Source of the DNA: Bacteroides pyogenes_A
GTDB lineage: Bacteria; Bacteroidota; Bacteroidia; Bacteroidales; Bacteroidaceae
Direction: 5' to 3' (one strand)
DNA length: 64,000 nucleotides
NCBI RefSeq assembly: GCF_048595595.1
Contig: NZ_CP184347.1
In this document: positions 8,127 through 15,917 of the stretch, piece after piece
How the letters are laid out: every line of letters starts with the position of its first letter
How positions within the stretch are numbered: the first letter of the stretch is position 1
Translations under genes and position numbers: made by a program
Notes under the pieces: generated by a model
Seen by the model: the letters and a program-made list of their open reading frames with translations, nothing else
What the model was told of the DNA's origin: nothing
The model's database searches: none

Positions 8127-8834
8127 TTATTTCTCTTTTCTTGTCAGAAGAGAAAGTAGAACATACCATACGATAATTGATGCAAAACCGCTTATCCCTA
8201 ATAATGCAAGGAGAGGTATGCACCCTATCAGAAAAATGAAGCTGATTTTATTGTCCTGCCAAGAGAAGTTTTTGAACTTCAGAGAGAACATAGGAATCTC
8301 CGATACTAACAGCCAAGAAGAGAGACATACCAAAAATAATAAATAAAAAGGATGGCAAAAATCGGAAATAAGAAAGGAGTGTGTTCCTACTGCCAAAGCT
8401 CCCCAAAACAATGCATTGGCAGGGACTGGAAGCCCGATGAAGGATGTGGTTTGCCGTGTGTCGTTATTGAATTTGGCTAAGCGTAGAGCCGAAAACACAG
8501 ATACAAGAAAAGCTGCATATGGCAGGTGAGAAGCCAAAAAGGTAATGCTTGGTGGATAGTACATTTCTTTGAAAATGGAAAAAGCAATCAATGAAGGGGC
8601 AACTCCAAAACTCACATTATCAGCCAATGAGTCTAAATCTTTTCCAATGGAAGAGTGTGCGTGAAGCAGGCGAGCCAGCATTCCGTCAAAGAAATCGAAA
8701 ACGGCACTTAAAATAATAAAAAGTAAAGCCAAATCATATTGGGATTGGAATCCCATAACACAAGCGATACAGCCCGAAAAAAGATTCAAGCAAGTAACAG
8801 TGTTTGGAAGATTTCTTTTTATAACATGTGTCAT
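8127..8834 (-). CDS. pssA: CDP-diacylglycerol--serine O-phosphatidyltransferase
   Basis: Membrane enzyme joining CDP-diacylglycerol and L-serine to phosphatidylserine. The CDP-alcohol phosphotransferase signature is complete: Asp50-Gly51, Ala54-Arg55, Gly64, Asp68 and Asp72, with the spacing DG(x2)AR(x8)G(x3)D(x3)D. Several hydrophobic segments follow over 235 residues. It lies 12 bases downstream of psd, whose product uses its product directly. Supports phosphatidylethanolamine as a main lipid. Confidence 0.93.
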   Translation of the reverse strand: MTHVIKRNLPNTVTCLNLFSGCIACVMGFQSQYDLALLFIILSAVFDFFDGMLARLLHAHSSIGKDLDSLADNVSFGVAPSLIAFSIFKEMYYPPSITFLASHLPYAAFLVSVFSALRLAKFNNDTRQTTSFIGLPVPANALFWGALAVGTHSFLISDFCHPFYLLFLVCLSSWLLVSEIPMFSLKFKNFSWQDNKISFIFLIGCIPLLALLGISGFASIIVWYVLLSLLTRKEK

Positions 8835-8846
8835 TCTCGAAATTAA

Positions 8847-9533
8847 TTATTTGAGTTTGGCAATAACCGTTTGGTTACCGGTTGTCAGTTGTCCCATAGA
8901 AACGCAAACTTCTGTACCAAGAGGCAGATATACGTCTACACGAGAACCGAATTTGATGAATCCCATGTGTTCGTCGATATAACACTCTTCGCCTGCTTCG
9001 GCGTAAGTTACGATTCGGCGTGCTATAGCACCAGCGATTTGGCGGGTCAGTATCTCCGTTCCCTCCGGTGTTTCGATAACAATAGTGGAACGCTCGTTCT
9101 CGGTGCTGGCCTTTGGCAACCAAGCCTTCATGAAATTACCGTTATGATGGCATACCTTCTTGATTGTTCCGTCTACGGGATACCAGTTGGCATGAACGTT
9201 TACAATGCTCATAAAGATTGAAATCATTAATCGGCGATCATGGAAGTATTCATTTTCTTCCACCTCTTCTATCACTACAATTTTCCCATCTGCAGGAGCC
9301 ACGACGATTTTTTCGGTTTCTTCACCGAAGAAACGGATGGGGCAACGGAAAAAGTTAACCATCAACAAATAAAACGAAATGCTGATAACTAACACTGTGT
9401 AGAAAGGTATTTTGCAGTCCATCCCCCAGTAGAAGGCGGCATTGATCAATAACAATAACAGTAGGCTACCCGCTAATATATGTGTTCCTTCGCGATGAAT
9501 GCGTATCTTTTTTAATTTTTTCAGTCGGCTCAT
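8847..9533 (-). CDS. psd: phosphatidylserine decarboxylase proenzyme
   Basis: Converts phosphatidylserine to phosphatidylethanolamine. 228 residues with a hydrophobic N-terminus (about residues 18-60) and the self-cleavage site Gly196-Ser197 within IKFGSR; cleavage would give a large beta and a short alpha chain carrying the pyruvoyl group. The length and the FGSR form of the site fit the short PSD-A type. VNVHANWYPVDG is a conserved family segment. First gene of psd-pssA, with a -7 box 26 bases upstream. Confidence 0.92.
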   Translation of the reverse strand: MSRLKKLKKIRIHREGTHILAGSLLLLLLINAAFYWGMDCKIPFYTVLVISISFYLLMVNFFRCPIRFFGEETEKIVVAPADGKIVVIEEVEENEYFHDRRLMISIFMSIVNVHANWYPVDGTIKKVCHHNGNFMKAWLPKASTENERSTIVIETPEGTEILTRQIAGAIARRIVTYAEAGEECYIDEHMGFIKFGSRVDVYLPLGTEVCVSMGQLTTGNQTVIAKLK

Positions 9534-9558
9534 GTATGCTCTTTAATGATATTTGGTG

Positions 9559-9566
9559 CAAAAATA
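9559..9566 (-). promoter_or_regulatory. -7 box for psd-pssA
   Basis: TATTTTTG on the minus strand, 26 bases from the psd start. Confidence 0.55.
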
Positions 9567-9700
9567 GAGTTATTTTAAAGAATCAGCAAGTAAATGGGGA
9601 TAGAAATAAGAGTGTTGATAACTTTTTGGAGATTATTTTGGTTTATAATGGGGGAGGCAGTAATTTTATGGCATTAATTTATCTACTTATCAGTATTATT

Positions 9701-12700
9701 ATGCAGGATTTTGTCCATTTACATGTTCATACACAATATTCTCTTTTGGATGGGCAGGCTAGTGTCAGCCGCTTGGTTGACAAAGCCATGCAAAACGGCA
9801 TGAAAGGAATTGCTGTGACCGATCATGGAAGTATGTTTGGTATTAAGGAGTTTACTAACTATGTTAATAAGAAAAATAGCGGGCTTCAAGGAGAAATAAA
9901 GACACTGAAAAAGAGGCTTTCAGCATTGGAAACCGATACACTGGAATGCGACGACGAGAAGAAGACGGAGATAGATATTTGTAAAACAAAAATAAAAGAA
10001 GCAGAAAACAAACTTTTTAAGCCCATAATAGGGTGTGAGATGTATGTGGCTCGCCGTAGGATGGACTTAAAAGAGGGAAAACCTGATCAAAGTGGCTATC
10101 ATTTAGTGGTACTTGCCAAGAATAAGCAGGGATACCATAATTTGATCAAATTGGTATCGCATGCGTGGACGCGCGGTTATTATATGCGTCCGCGTACCGA
10201 TCGTAGTGAATTAGAGAAATATCATGAAGGCTTGATTGTCAGCACTGCTTGCTTGGGTGGTGAAATTCCACGTCGGATTACAGCCGGTCAGTTTGCAGAA
10301 GCTGAGGAAGCGATTCAATGGTATAAAAAAGTATTCGGTGATGATTTCTACCTTGAGATGCAACGCCATAAAGCTACTGTTCCTCATGCCAACCATGAAT
10401 GTTATCCGATGCAGGTGAAGGTAAATGAACATCTGATTGAATATTCTCGGAAATTTGGCGTCAAGCTAATTTGTACGAATGATGTCCATTTTGTTGATGA
10501 GGAAAATGCAGAAGCTCATGACCGTTTGATTTGTCTTAGTACGGGTAAAGATTTGGATGACCCTACACGTATGCTCTATACTAAGCAGGAATGGATGAAA
10601 ACGCGTGAGGAAATGAATGAGATATTTGCCGATGTGCCTGAAGCTCTGAGCAATACATTGGAGATTCTGGATAAGGTGGAATATTATTCCATTGATCATG
10701 CGCCTATCATGCCGACTTTTGCCATTCCTGAAGAATTTGGAACGGAAGAAGGATACCGTCAGAAATATACGGAAAAAGATTTGTTCGATGAATTCACACA
10801 AGATGAGAACGGACATGTGGTATTGAGTGAAGAGGAAGGACAGAATAAGATTAAAGGATTAGGTGGGTATGATAAATTATATCGTATCAAGCTAGAGGGC
10901 GATTACTTAGCCAAGCTGGCATTCGATGGAGCCAGAAAAAAATATGGAGAGCAATTGACTGATGAAGTGAAAGAACGTCTTAACTTCGAATTGTATATAA
11001 TGAAAACAATGGGATTTCCGGGCTATTTCTTGATTGTGCAGGATTTTATCAATGCGGCGCGTGAAGAATTGGGAGTCTCTGTTGGTCCTGGACGTGGTTC
11101 TGCTGCAGGATCTGCTGTCGCCTATTGCTTAGGAATAACTCAGATAGATCCTATTCAGTATGATTTGCTTTTTGAGCGCTTCCTTAACCCCGACCGAATT
11201 TCGTTGCCCGATATTGATGTTGACTTTGATGATGATGGGCGTGGAGAAGTGCTTCGTTGGGTTACGAATAAATACGGTCAGGAGAAGGTGGCGCACATTA
11301 TTACTTATGGGACTATGGCTACGAAGCTTGCCATTAAAGACGTTGCGCGTGTACAAAAGCTTCCGTTGGCAGAATCAGACCGCTTGACTAAGCTTATTCC
11401 GGATAAGATACCGGATAAGAAAATGAATCTGAAGAATGCGATTGAATATGTACCAGAGTTACAAGCGGCTGAAGCTTCATCCGATCCTTTGGTCCGGGAC
11501 ACGATTAAGTATGCTAAAATGCTTGAGGGAAATGTGCGGGGGACAGGAGTACATGCTTGTGGAACCATTATTTGCCGGGATGATATTACGGATTGGGTAC
11601 CAGTAAGCACTGCAGATGATAAGGAAACGGGTGAAAAAATGCTTGTCACTCAATATGAGGGATCGGTGATTGAAGATACGGGGCTTATTAAAATGGACTT
11701 TCTTGGGTTGAAAACCCTTTCTATTATTAAGGAGGCTGTTGAGAATATTCGTTTGCGGTATGGGAAGACGGTTGATGTCGACACAATTGATATGAATGAT
11801 GAGGCTACCTATAAACTATATAGTGAAGGACGTACTATCGGTACATTCCAGTTTGAGTCGGCAGGAATGCAGAAGTATTTACGTGAATTGAAACCTTCTA
11901 CATTCGAGGATTTGATTGCTATGAATGCTCTGTACCGTCCGGGTCCGATGGATTATATTCCCGACTTTATTGATCGTAAACATGGACGTAAGCCCATTGA
12001 ATATGATATCCCCATTATGGAGAAATATCTGAAAGATACATATGGCATTACCGTCTATCAGGAGCAGGTGATGCTTCTTTCACGCTTGCTTGCCGACTTC
12101 ACTCGTGGGGAGTCTGATACTCTTCGTAAGGCGATGGGTAAGAAGCTACGTGATAAACTGGATCACATGAAGCCTAAGTTTATCGAAGGGGGAAAGAAGA
12201 ATGGGTACGATCCGAAAATGCTGGAGAAGATTTGGGCAGACTGGGAAAAATTTGCTTCTTATGCTTTCAATAAATCGCACGCAACTTGCTACTCTTGGGT
12301 CGCTTATCAGACAGCCTATCTGAAAGCCAACTATCCGCCTGAGTATATGGCTGCAGTGATGAGCCGGAGTTTGTCAAACATTACGGATATCACTAAGTTG
12401 ATGGACGAATGTAAAGCGATGGGTATTCAAACTCTTGGGCCAGACGTGAATGAAAGTAACCTGAAGTTTACGGTAAACCACGAAGGCAATATCCGTTTTG
12501 GATTAGGTGCAGTGAAAGGTGTAGGAGAGGCTGCTGTGCAAAGTATTGTGGACGAGCGTCAGAAGAATGGACCATTCAAGGGGATTTTTGATTTTGTGCA
12601 GCGTGTAAATCTGAATGCCTGTAATAAAAAGAATATGGAGTGTCTAGCTTTGGCTGGTGGTTTTGACAGTTTCCCGGAATTGAAACGGGAACAATACTTT

Positions 12701-13510
12701 GCTGTCAACTCCAGAGGTGAGGTTTTTCTGGAAACGCTGATGCGGTATGGGAATCGCTATCAGGCAGATAAAGCCTCTGCAGTCAACTCTCTATTTGGTG
12801 GTGAAAATCTGATTGATATTGCAACTCCTGAAATTCCTCAAGATGTGGAAAGGTGGAACGATCTTGAACGCTTGAACCGGGAACGGGAGTTAGTAGGAAT
12901 CTACATTTCCGCCCATCCGTTGGATGAGTTTTCTATTGTGTTGGAGCATGTATGCAATACACGTATGGCAGAACTTGATGATAAAGCGGCGTTATCAGGA
13001 CGGGAAATTACTATGGGAGGAATCGTGACCAGCGTTCGTAAGGGTGTTAGCAAAAATGGAAATCCGTATGGGATAGCTAAAATAGAAGATTATTCCGGTT
13101 CGGCTGAGATTCCTTTCTGGGGAAACGACTGGGTTGCTTATCAAGGCTATCTCCATGAAGGTACCTTCTTATATATCAAGGCGCGCTGCCAGCCGAAACA
13201 ATGGAGGAAAGATGAATTGGAAATTAAGATTACCTCTATCGAACTTTTGCCGGATGTGAAAGAAGAGTTGGTACAAAAGATGACTATTCTTATTCCTTTG
13301 TCTGTGTTGAATTCAGCTTTGATTACCGAGCTTTCTACTTTGATTAAAGACAGTCCCGGCACGACCGAGCTTTATTTCAAAGTAACCGATGACACGGATA
13401 TGAATCGTATGCATATTGACCTGTTTTCGCGTCCGGTGAAGCTGTCGGTAGGTAAAGAGTTGATATCTTATTTAAATGAACGTCCTGAACTGGGATTCCA
13501 CATTAATTAA
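9701..13510 (+). CDS. dnaE: DNA polymerase III subunit alpha
   Basis: Replicative polymerase catalytic subunit, 1269 residues from MQDFVHLHVH. Order of domains: PHP domain (HVHTQYSLLDG at the start), an inserted charged coiled coil at about residues 60-105, the Pol III palm with GPGRGSAAGS and the catalytic Asp506 and Asp508 in PDIDVDF, the fingers, a helix-hairpin-helix region (FGLGAVKGVG), then an OB fold (GGIVTSVRKG, YGIAKIEDYSG). The open frame extends 73 codons upstream to 9482, but that part overlaps psd and its promoter and does not look like PHP sequence. A clear promoter was not found. The IS at 13560 lies 50 bases after the stop. Confidence 0.95.
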   Translation: MQDFVHLHVHTQYSLLDGQASVSRLVDKAMQNGMKGIAVTDHGSMFGIKEFTNYVNKKNSGLQGEIKTLKKRLSALETDTLECDDEKKTEIDICKTKIKEAENKLFKPIIGCEMYVARRRMDLKEGKPDQSGYHLVVLAKNKQGYHNLIKLVSHAWTRGYYMRPRTDRSELEKYHEGLIVSTACLGGEIPRRITAGQFAEAEEAIQWYKKVFGDDFYLEMQRHKATVPHANHECYPMQVKVNEHLIEYSRKFGVKLICTNDVHFVDEENAEAHDRLICLSTGKDLDDPTRMLYTKQEWMKTREEMNEIFADVPEALSNTLEILDKVEYYSIDHAPIMPTFAIPEEFGTEEGYRQKYTEKDLFDEFTQDENGHVVLSEEEGQNKIKGLGGYDKLYRIKLEGDYLAKLAFDGARKKYGEQLTDEVKERLNFELYIMKTMGFPGYFLIVQDFINAAREELGVSVGPGRGSAAGSAVAYCLGITQIDPIQYDLLFERFLNPDRISLPDIDVDFDDDGRGEVLRWVTNKYGQEKVAHIITYGTMATKLAIKDVARVQKLPLAESDRLTKLIPDKIPDKKMNLKNAIEYVPELQAAEASSDPLVRDTIKYAKMLEGNVRGTGVHACGTIICRDDITDWVPVSTADDKETGEKMLVTQYEGSVIEDTGLIKMDFLGLKTLSIIKEAVENIRLRYGKTVDVDTIDMNDEATYKLYSEGRTIGTFQFESAGMQKYLRELKPSTFEDLIAMNALYRPGPMDYIPDFIDRKHGRKPIEYDIPIMEKYLKDTYGITVYQEQVMLLSRLLADFTRGESDTLRKAMGKKLRDKLDHMKPKFIEGGKKNGYDPKMLEKIWADWEKFASYAFNKSHATCYSWVAYQTAYLKANYPPEYMAAVMSRSLSNITDITKLMDECKAMGIQTLGPDVNESNLKFTVNHEGNIRFGLGAVKGVGEAAVQSIVDERQKNGPFKGIFDFVQRVNLNACNKKNMECLALAGGFDSFPELKREQYFAVNSRGEVFLETLMRYGNRYQADKASAVNSLFGGENLIDIATPEIPQDVERWNDLERLNRERELVGIYISAHPLDEFSIVLEHVCNTRMAELDDKAALSGREITMGGIVTSVRKGVSKNGNPYGIAKIEDYSGSAEIPFWGNDWVAYQGYLHEGTFLYIKARCQPKQWRKDELEIKITSIELLPDVKEELVQKMTILIPLSVLNSALITELSTLIKDSPGTTELYFKVTDDTDMNRMHIDLFSRPVKLSVGKELISYLNERPELGFHIN

Positions 13511-13511
13511 T

Positions 13512-13519
13512 TATATTTG
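13512..13519 (+). promoter_or_regulatory. -7 box downstream of dnaE, cut off from trxA by the IS
   Basis: TATATTTG directly after the dnaE stop. It faces into the IS end 40 bases away and toward trxA, 1.5 kb away. In an IS-free ancestor it would be well placed to serve the next gene. Motif match and inference. Confidence 0.4.
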
Positions 13520-13560
13520 CAGTGTGAACATTATTATAATAATGGCGTTATATTCATTAA

Positions 13561-13576
13561 TAGTTCGTTAAAAATT
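13561..13576 (+). repeat. IS terminal inverted repeat, left
   Basis: Pairs imperfectly with 14835-14850 read on the other strand (12 of 16). Lies just beyond the transposase stop. Confidence 0.5.
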
Positions 13577-13584
13577 CGCCAAGG

Positions 13585-14802
13585 CTAAGCGGCTCTGGCA
13601 GTAAATAAAATGAGTTCTTTGAAAAGTTTGTCAATAACTTGCGGGTCTGGGTTAATCCCGAACACGCAAATAAATCGTTCAAGCATATAAGCATTGTGTA
13701 TGAATGACTTGCAAGAGGATATGGAATAGACTATTCCGAGCCTCTTACATGCCGCTTTGGCCAAGTTGATGGCAGCCAGGGATGCATTGAAGTGAAAATC
13801 CAACTTTCTAAAGTCAGTTGACTGACAGTTGGTGATTCCTGCATGCTGCTTTCCATCTCTAAAGCAAAATTCCAATTGGAACCTGGTTCTGTAATAATCC
13901 AGCACCTTGCGTCCATCCATGGAAGCATCTGTAGAGAAATAAAGCTGCCACTTGTCTGTCTTCCCGTCCATCGGATACCAGACGGCTAAGGAAACATACC
14001 TTTTGAGAGCTTTTGCATATACCCTCAATCCGTATAGCTTTCCCTTGTTCACCTCGTATTCCTTGCACCGGGCTAGATCCAGATTGGCAAAGTCAATCCT
14101 GCCGTCAAACCACTTGGGATGACCACGTTTTCCTGTTTTCTTTTCCAATGTCGGATAGTACAGGACTACGTCATTCCTAAAGCGGCTGATAACATGGAAA
14201 TCGTTCTCACACATAGGCGTTACGAAAGTCTCCTTGGAAAAGAATGTGTCTGCAACCAGCGTTCTGGATAGGCTCTGCAGCTTGTCTTTTCTACTGATAA
14301 GATAGCTGCTATACCAGTCAACCAGGTTCTTGCCCATGTTATCCAGGGTCTTACAATCCGGCGTCTGAATGGAACCTAGCGTCATGCATTCATGGTTGTC
14401 GATGTCAATAACACCGATGCCCATGATTTCCAACCCTCGCTTGTACTCTGCTGCACAACCTGACCAGAAGTAACCTATCCAAGGTGTCTTCTTGCCTGAT
14501 TTGGGGATATAGGAAGGATCGATAGCGATAGCTTTTCTTTTGCCTGTGAGATGCTTGCTGATGATAGAGGCGTTGAACGCAAACCAGTCGAAAGTTTCAT
14601 TCTCAAAAAGGTTACGGTATGTCTGTTCCGAAAAACATCCATACCTGCCCAATTGGAGGAAATTTATACGATCCGGGATGGCCATGAATAATTTCATGGT
14701 GTCCATGAACGTTTTTTCAAAAGGTTTGTGTATATTCACGACTGATTTGAGAGCCGACAGGCACTCGGATTGGTATTGCATAAGGAGTGTTTCTTTAGTC
14801 AT
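13585..14802 (-). CDS. IS4-family DDE transposase
   Basis: 405 residues, apparently intact. Catalytic triad: Asp95 in AIAIDPSYIPK, Asp185 in LVADTFFSKE and Glu311. The last sits in a perfect YREK motif, Tyr304-x2-Arg307-x3-Glu311-x6-Lys318 (YRTRFQLEFCFRDGK), diagnostic of IS4-related transposases. The C-terminal helices (HFNASLAAINLAKAACKRLG) are also typical of this Bacteroides lineage of elements. Cut-and-paste transposition is the family mechanism. The frame shows no stops or shifts, so the element may be active. Confidence 0.93.
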   Translation of the reverse strand: MTKETLLMQYQSECLSALKSVVNIHKPFEKTFMDTMKLFMAIPDRINFLQLGRYGCFSEQTYRNLFENETFDWFAFNASIISKHLTGKRKAIAIDPSYIPKSGKKTPWIGYFWSGCAAEYKRGLEIMGIGVIDIDNHECMTLGSIQTPDCKTLDNMGKNLVDWYSSYLISRKDKLQSLSRTLVADTFFSKETFVTPMCENDFHVISRFRNDVVLYYPTLEKKTGKRGHPKWFDGRIDFANLDLARCKEYEVNKGKLYGLRVYAKALKRYVSLAVWYPMDGKTDKWQLYFSTDASMDGRKVLDYYRTRFQLEFCFRDGKQHAGITNCQSTDFRKLDFHFNASLAAINLAKAACKRLGIVYSISSCKSFIHNAYMLERFICVFGINPDPQVIDKLFKELILFTARAA

Positions 14803-14834
14803 AATCAGAAGAGTTGAGAGACTTCTAATTTACT

Positions 14835-14850
14835 AAAATTCAACGAATTA
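14835..14850 (-). repeat. IS terminal inverted repeat, right
   Basis: Partner of 13561-13576; lies 33 bases upstream of the transposase start. Confidence 0.5.
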
Positions 14851-15001
14851 TGCAATACTTTTCACCCTTATTTTCAGCAGGTTAGCCCACTTTTTTCAGC
14901 ACATTTCTTCATGCTTAACCATTCGTTTTGACAACATTTCAATGACCTCTTTAGTGTTTTCGAACCGACTTTTGCCGGTTCTATTGTTTGACTTTTAATT
15001 T

Positions 15002-15021
15002 TTCGGTAAAAATTTACCGAA
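15002..15021. promoter_or_regulatory. palindrome upstream of trxA
   Basis: TTCGGTAAA and TTTACCGAA are perfect inverted 9-mers separated by two A, 32 bases before the trxA ATG. The tiny loop fits a protein-binding operator better than an RNA hairpin. A plausible trxA promoter (TTTG near 14971, TAATTTTT near 14996) lies directly upstream. Function not shown. Confidence 0.4.
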
Positions 15022-15052
15022 GTATTGATTCATATATTAAAATTATAAAAGA

Positions 15053-15367
15053 ATGGCTTTAGAAATTACAAACAGCAATTACAAAGAAGTGTTGGCCGAA
15101 GGTAAGCCCGTGGTTATAGATTTTTGGGCTCCTTGGTGCGGTCCTTGCAAAATGGTAGGTCCTATCATTGAAGAATTGGCAGAGGAATATAAAGGACAGG
15201 TAGTTGTCGGAAAATGTGATGTTGATGAAAACGATGAAGTCTCTGCTGAGTACGGAATCAGAAATATTCCTACGGTACTATTCTTCAAAAACGGTGAGAT
15301 TGTAGACAAGCAGGTAGGTGCTGTGAGCAAATCCGTTTTTGTGGAAAAAATAGAGAAACTGCTTTAA
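15053..15367 (+). CDS. trxA: thioredoxin
   Basis: 104-residue cytosolic disulfide reductant with the complete active site Trp28-Cys29-Gly30-Pro31-Cys32-Lys33, the buried Asp23 and the cis-Pro segment RNIPTVLFFKNG. No signal peptide. Electron donor for ribonucleotide reductase and peroxidases through thioredoxin reductase. Followed after 37 bases by a small acidic protein gene, probably co-transcribed. The upstream IS may have separated it from a promoter after dnaE, so expression may now rest on the sequence at 14960-15050. Confidence 0.96.
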   Translation: MALEITNSNYKEVLAEGKPVVIDFWAPWCGPCKMVGPIIEELAEEYKGQVVVGKCDVDENDEVSAEYGIRNIPTVLFFKNGEIVDKQVGAVSKSVFVEKIEKLL

Positions 15368-15404
15368 GAAACCGGATGCTTTTTCTGTATTTACGTATCA
15401 CTTA

Positions 15405-15755
15405 ATGCTTAAAGACATGGGATTGGAAGATGATTTTTTGTTGGCGGATGCCGATGATGAAAAAACAATTGAGTTTATAAGAAACTATTTGCCCCAAGAA
15501 CTGAAAGAGAGATTCTCAGATGATGAATTGTATTATTTTATCGATTTGATTGATGAGTATTATTCGGAAAGCGGAATTCTTGATGTACAACCAGATAAAG
15601 ATGGCTATGTGGAAGTGGATTTGGAAGCAATCGTGGCATACGTCATGGAAGAGGCCCGAAAAGATGGAATGGGGCAATACGATCCCGAAGATATTCTCTT
15701 TGTAGTTCAAGGAGAAATGGAATATGCAGAGTCTTTAGACGAAGAGGGAGACTGA
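15405..15755 (+). CDS. small acidic protein of unknown function
   Basis: 116 residues, strongly acidic, without signal or membrane segment. Helical segments ELKERFSDDELYYFIDLIDEYYSE and LEAIVAYVMEEARKDGMG flank a YVEVDLE strand. I do not recognise a named family. A second Met at residue 5 (MGLEDDF) could be the start. It follows trxA closely and shares the terminator at 15804, so the two are likely one transcript. Confidence 0.7.
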   Translation: MLKDMGLEDDFLLADADDEKTIEFIRNYLPQELKERFSDDELYYFIDLIDEYYSESGILDVQPDKDGYVEVDLEAIVAYVMEEARKDGMGQYDPEDILFVVQGEMEYAESLDEEGD

Positions 15756-15803
15756 TTTGTCTTTAGCTTCATATCCATTGTAAGAACACATAATCTGATT
15801 CAG

Positions 15804-15845
15804 CAAGGCTACCTCAAAAAGATAAATGAGGTAGCCTTGTTAATT
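15804..15845 (+). terminator. strong hairpin terminator after trxA unit
   Basis: A 13-bp perfect stem (CAAGGCTACCTCA with its complement at 15827-15839) and a T-rich tail. Additional outer pairing (TTCAGC with GCTGAA) extends the structure. It also stands downstream of the converging GH92 gene. Confidence 0.8.
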
Positions 15846-15917
15846 GCTGAAAATAGATGCCTTTGTAACCTTGGATATGTTTTCCCTCTCTAGCCATTTG
15901 TGAGTTTTGCCGAGATG

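Larger units (their letters stand above)
13560..14851 (-). mobile_element. IS4-family insertion sequence
   Basis: One transposase gene on the minus strand flanked by imperfect terminal inverted repeats: 13561-13576 and 14835-14850 (12 of 16 positions agree, core TTCGTT). The ends are set from these repeats; no target-site duplication could be found, so true ends may lie a few bases outward or the flanks may have diverged. The element lies between dnaE and trxA and disrupts neither reading frame. Confidence 0.75.
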
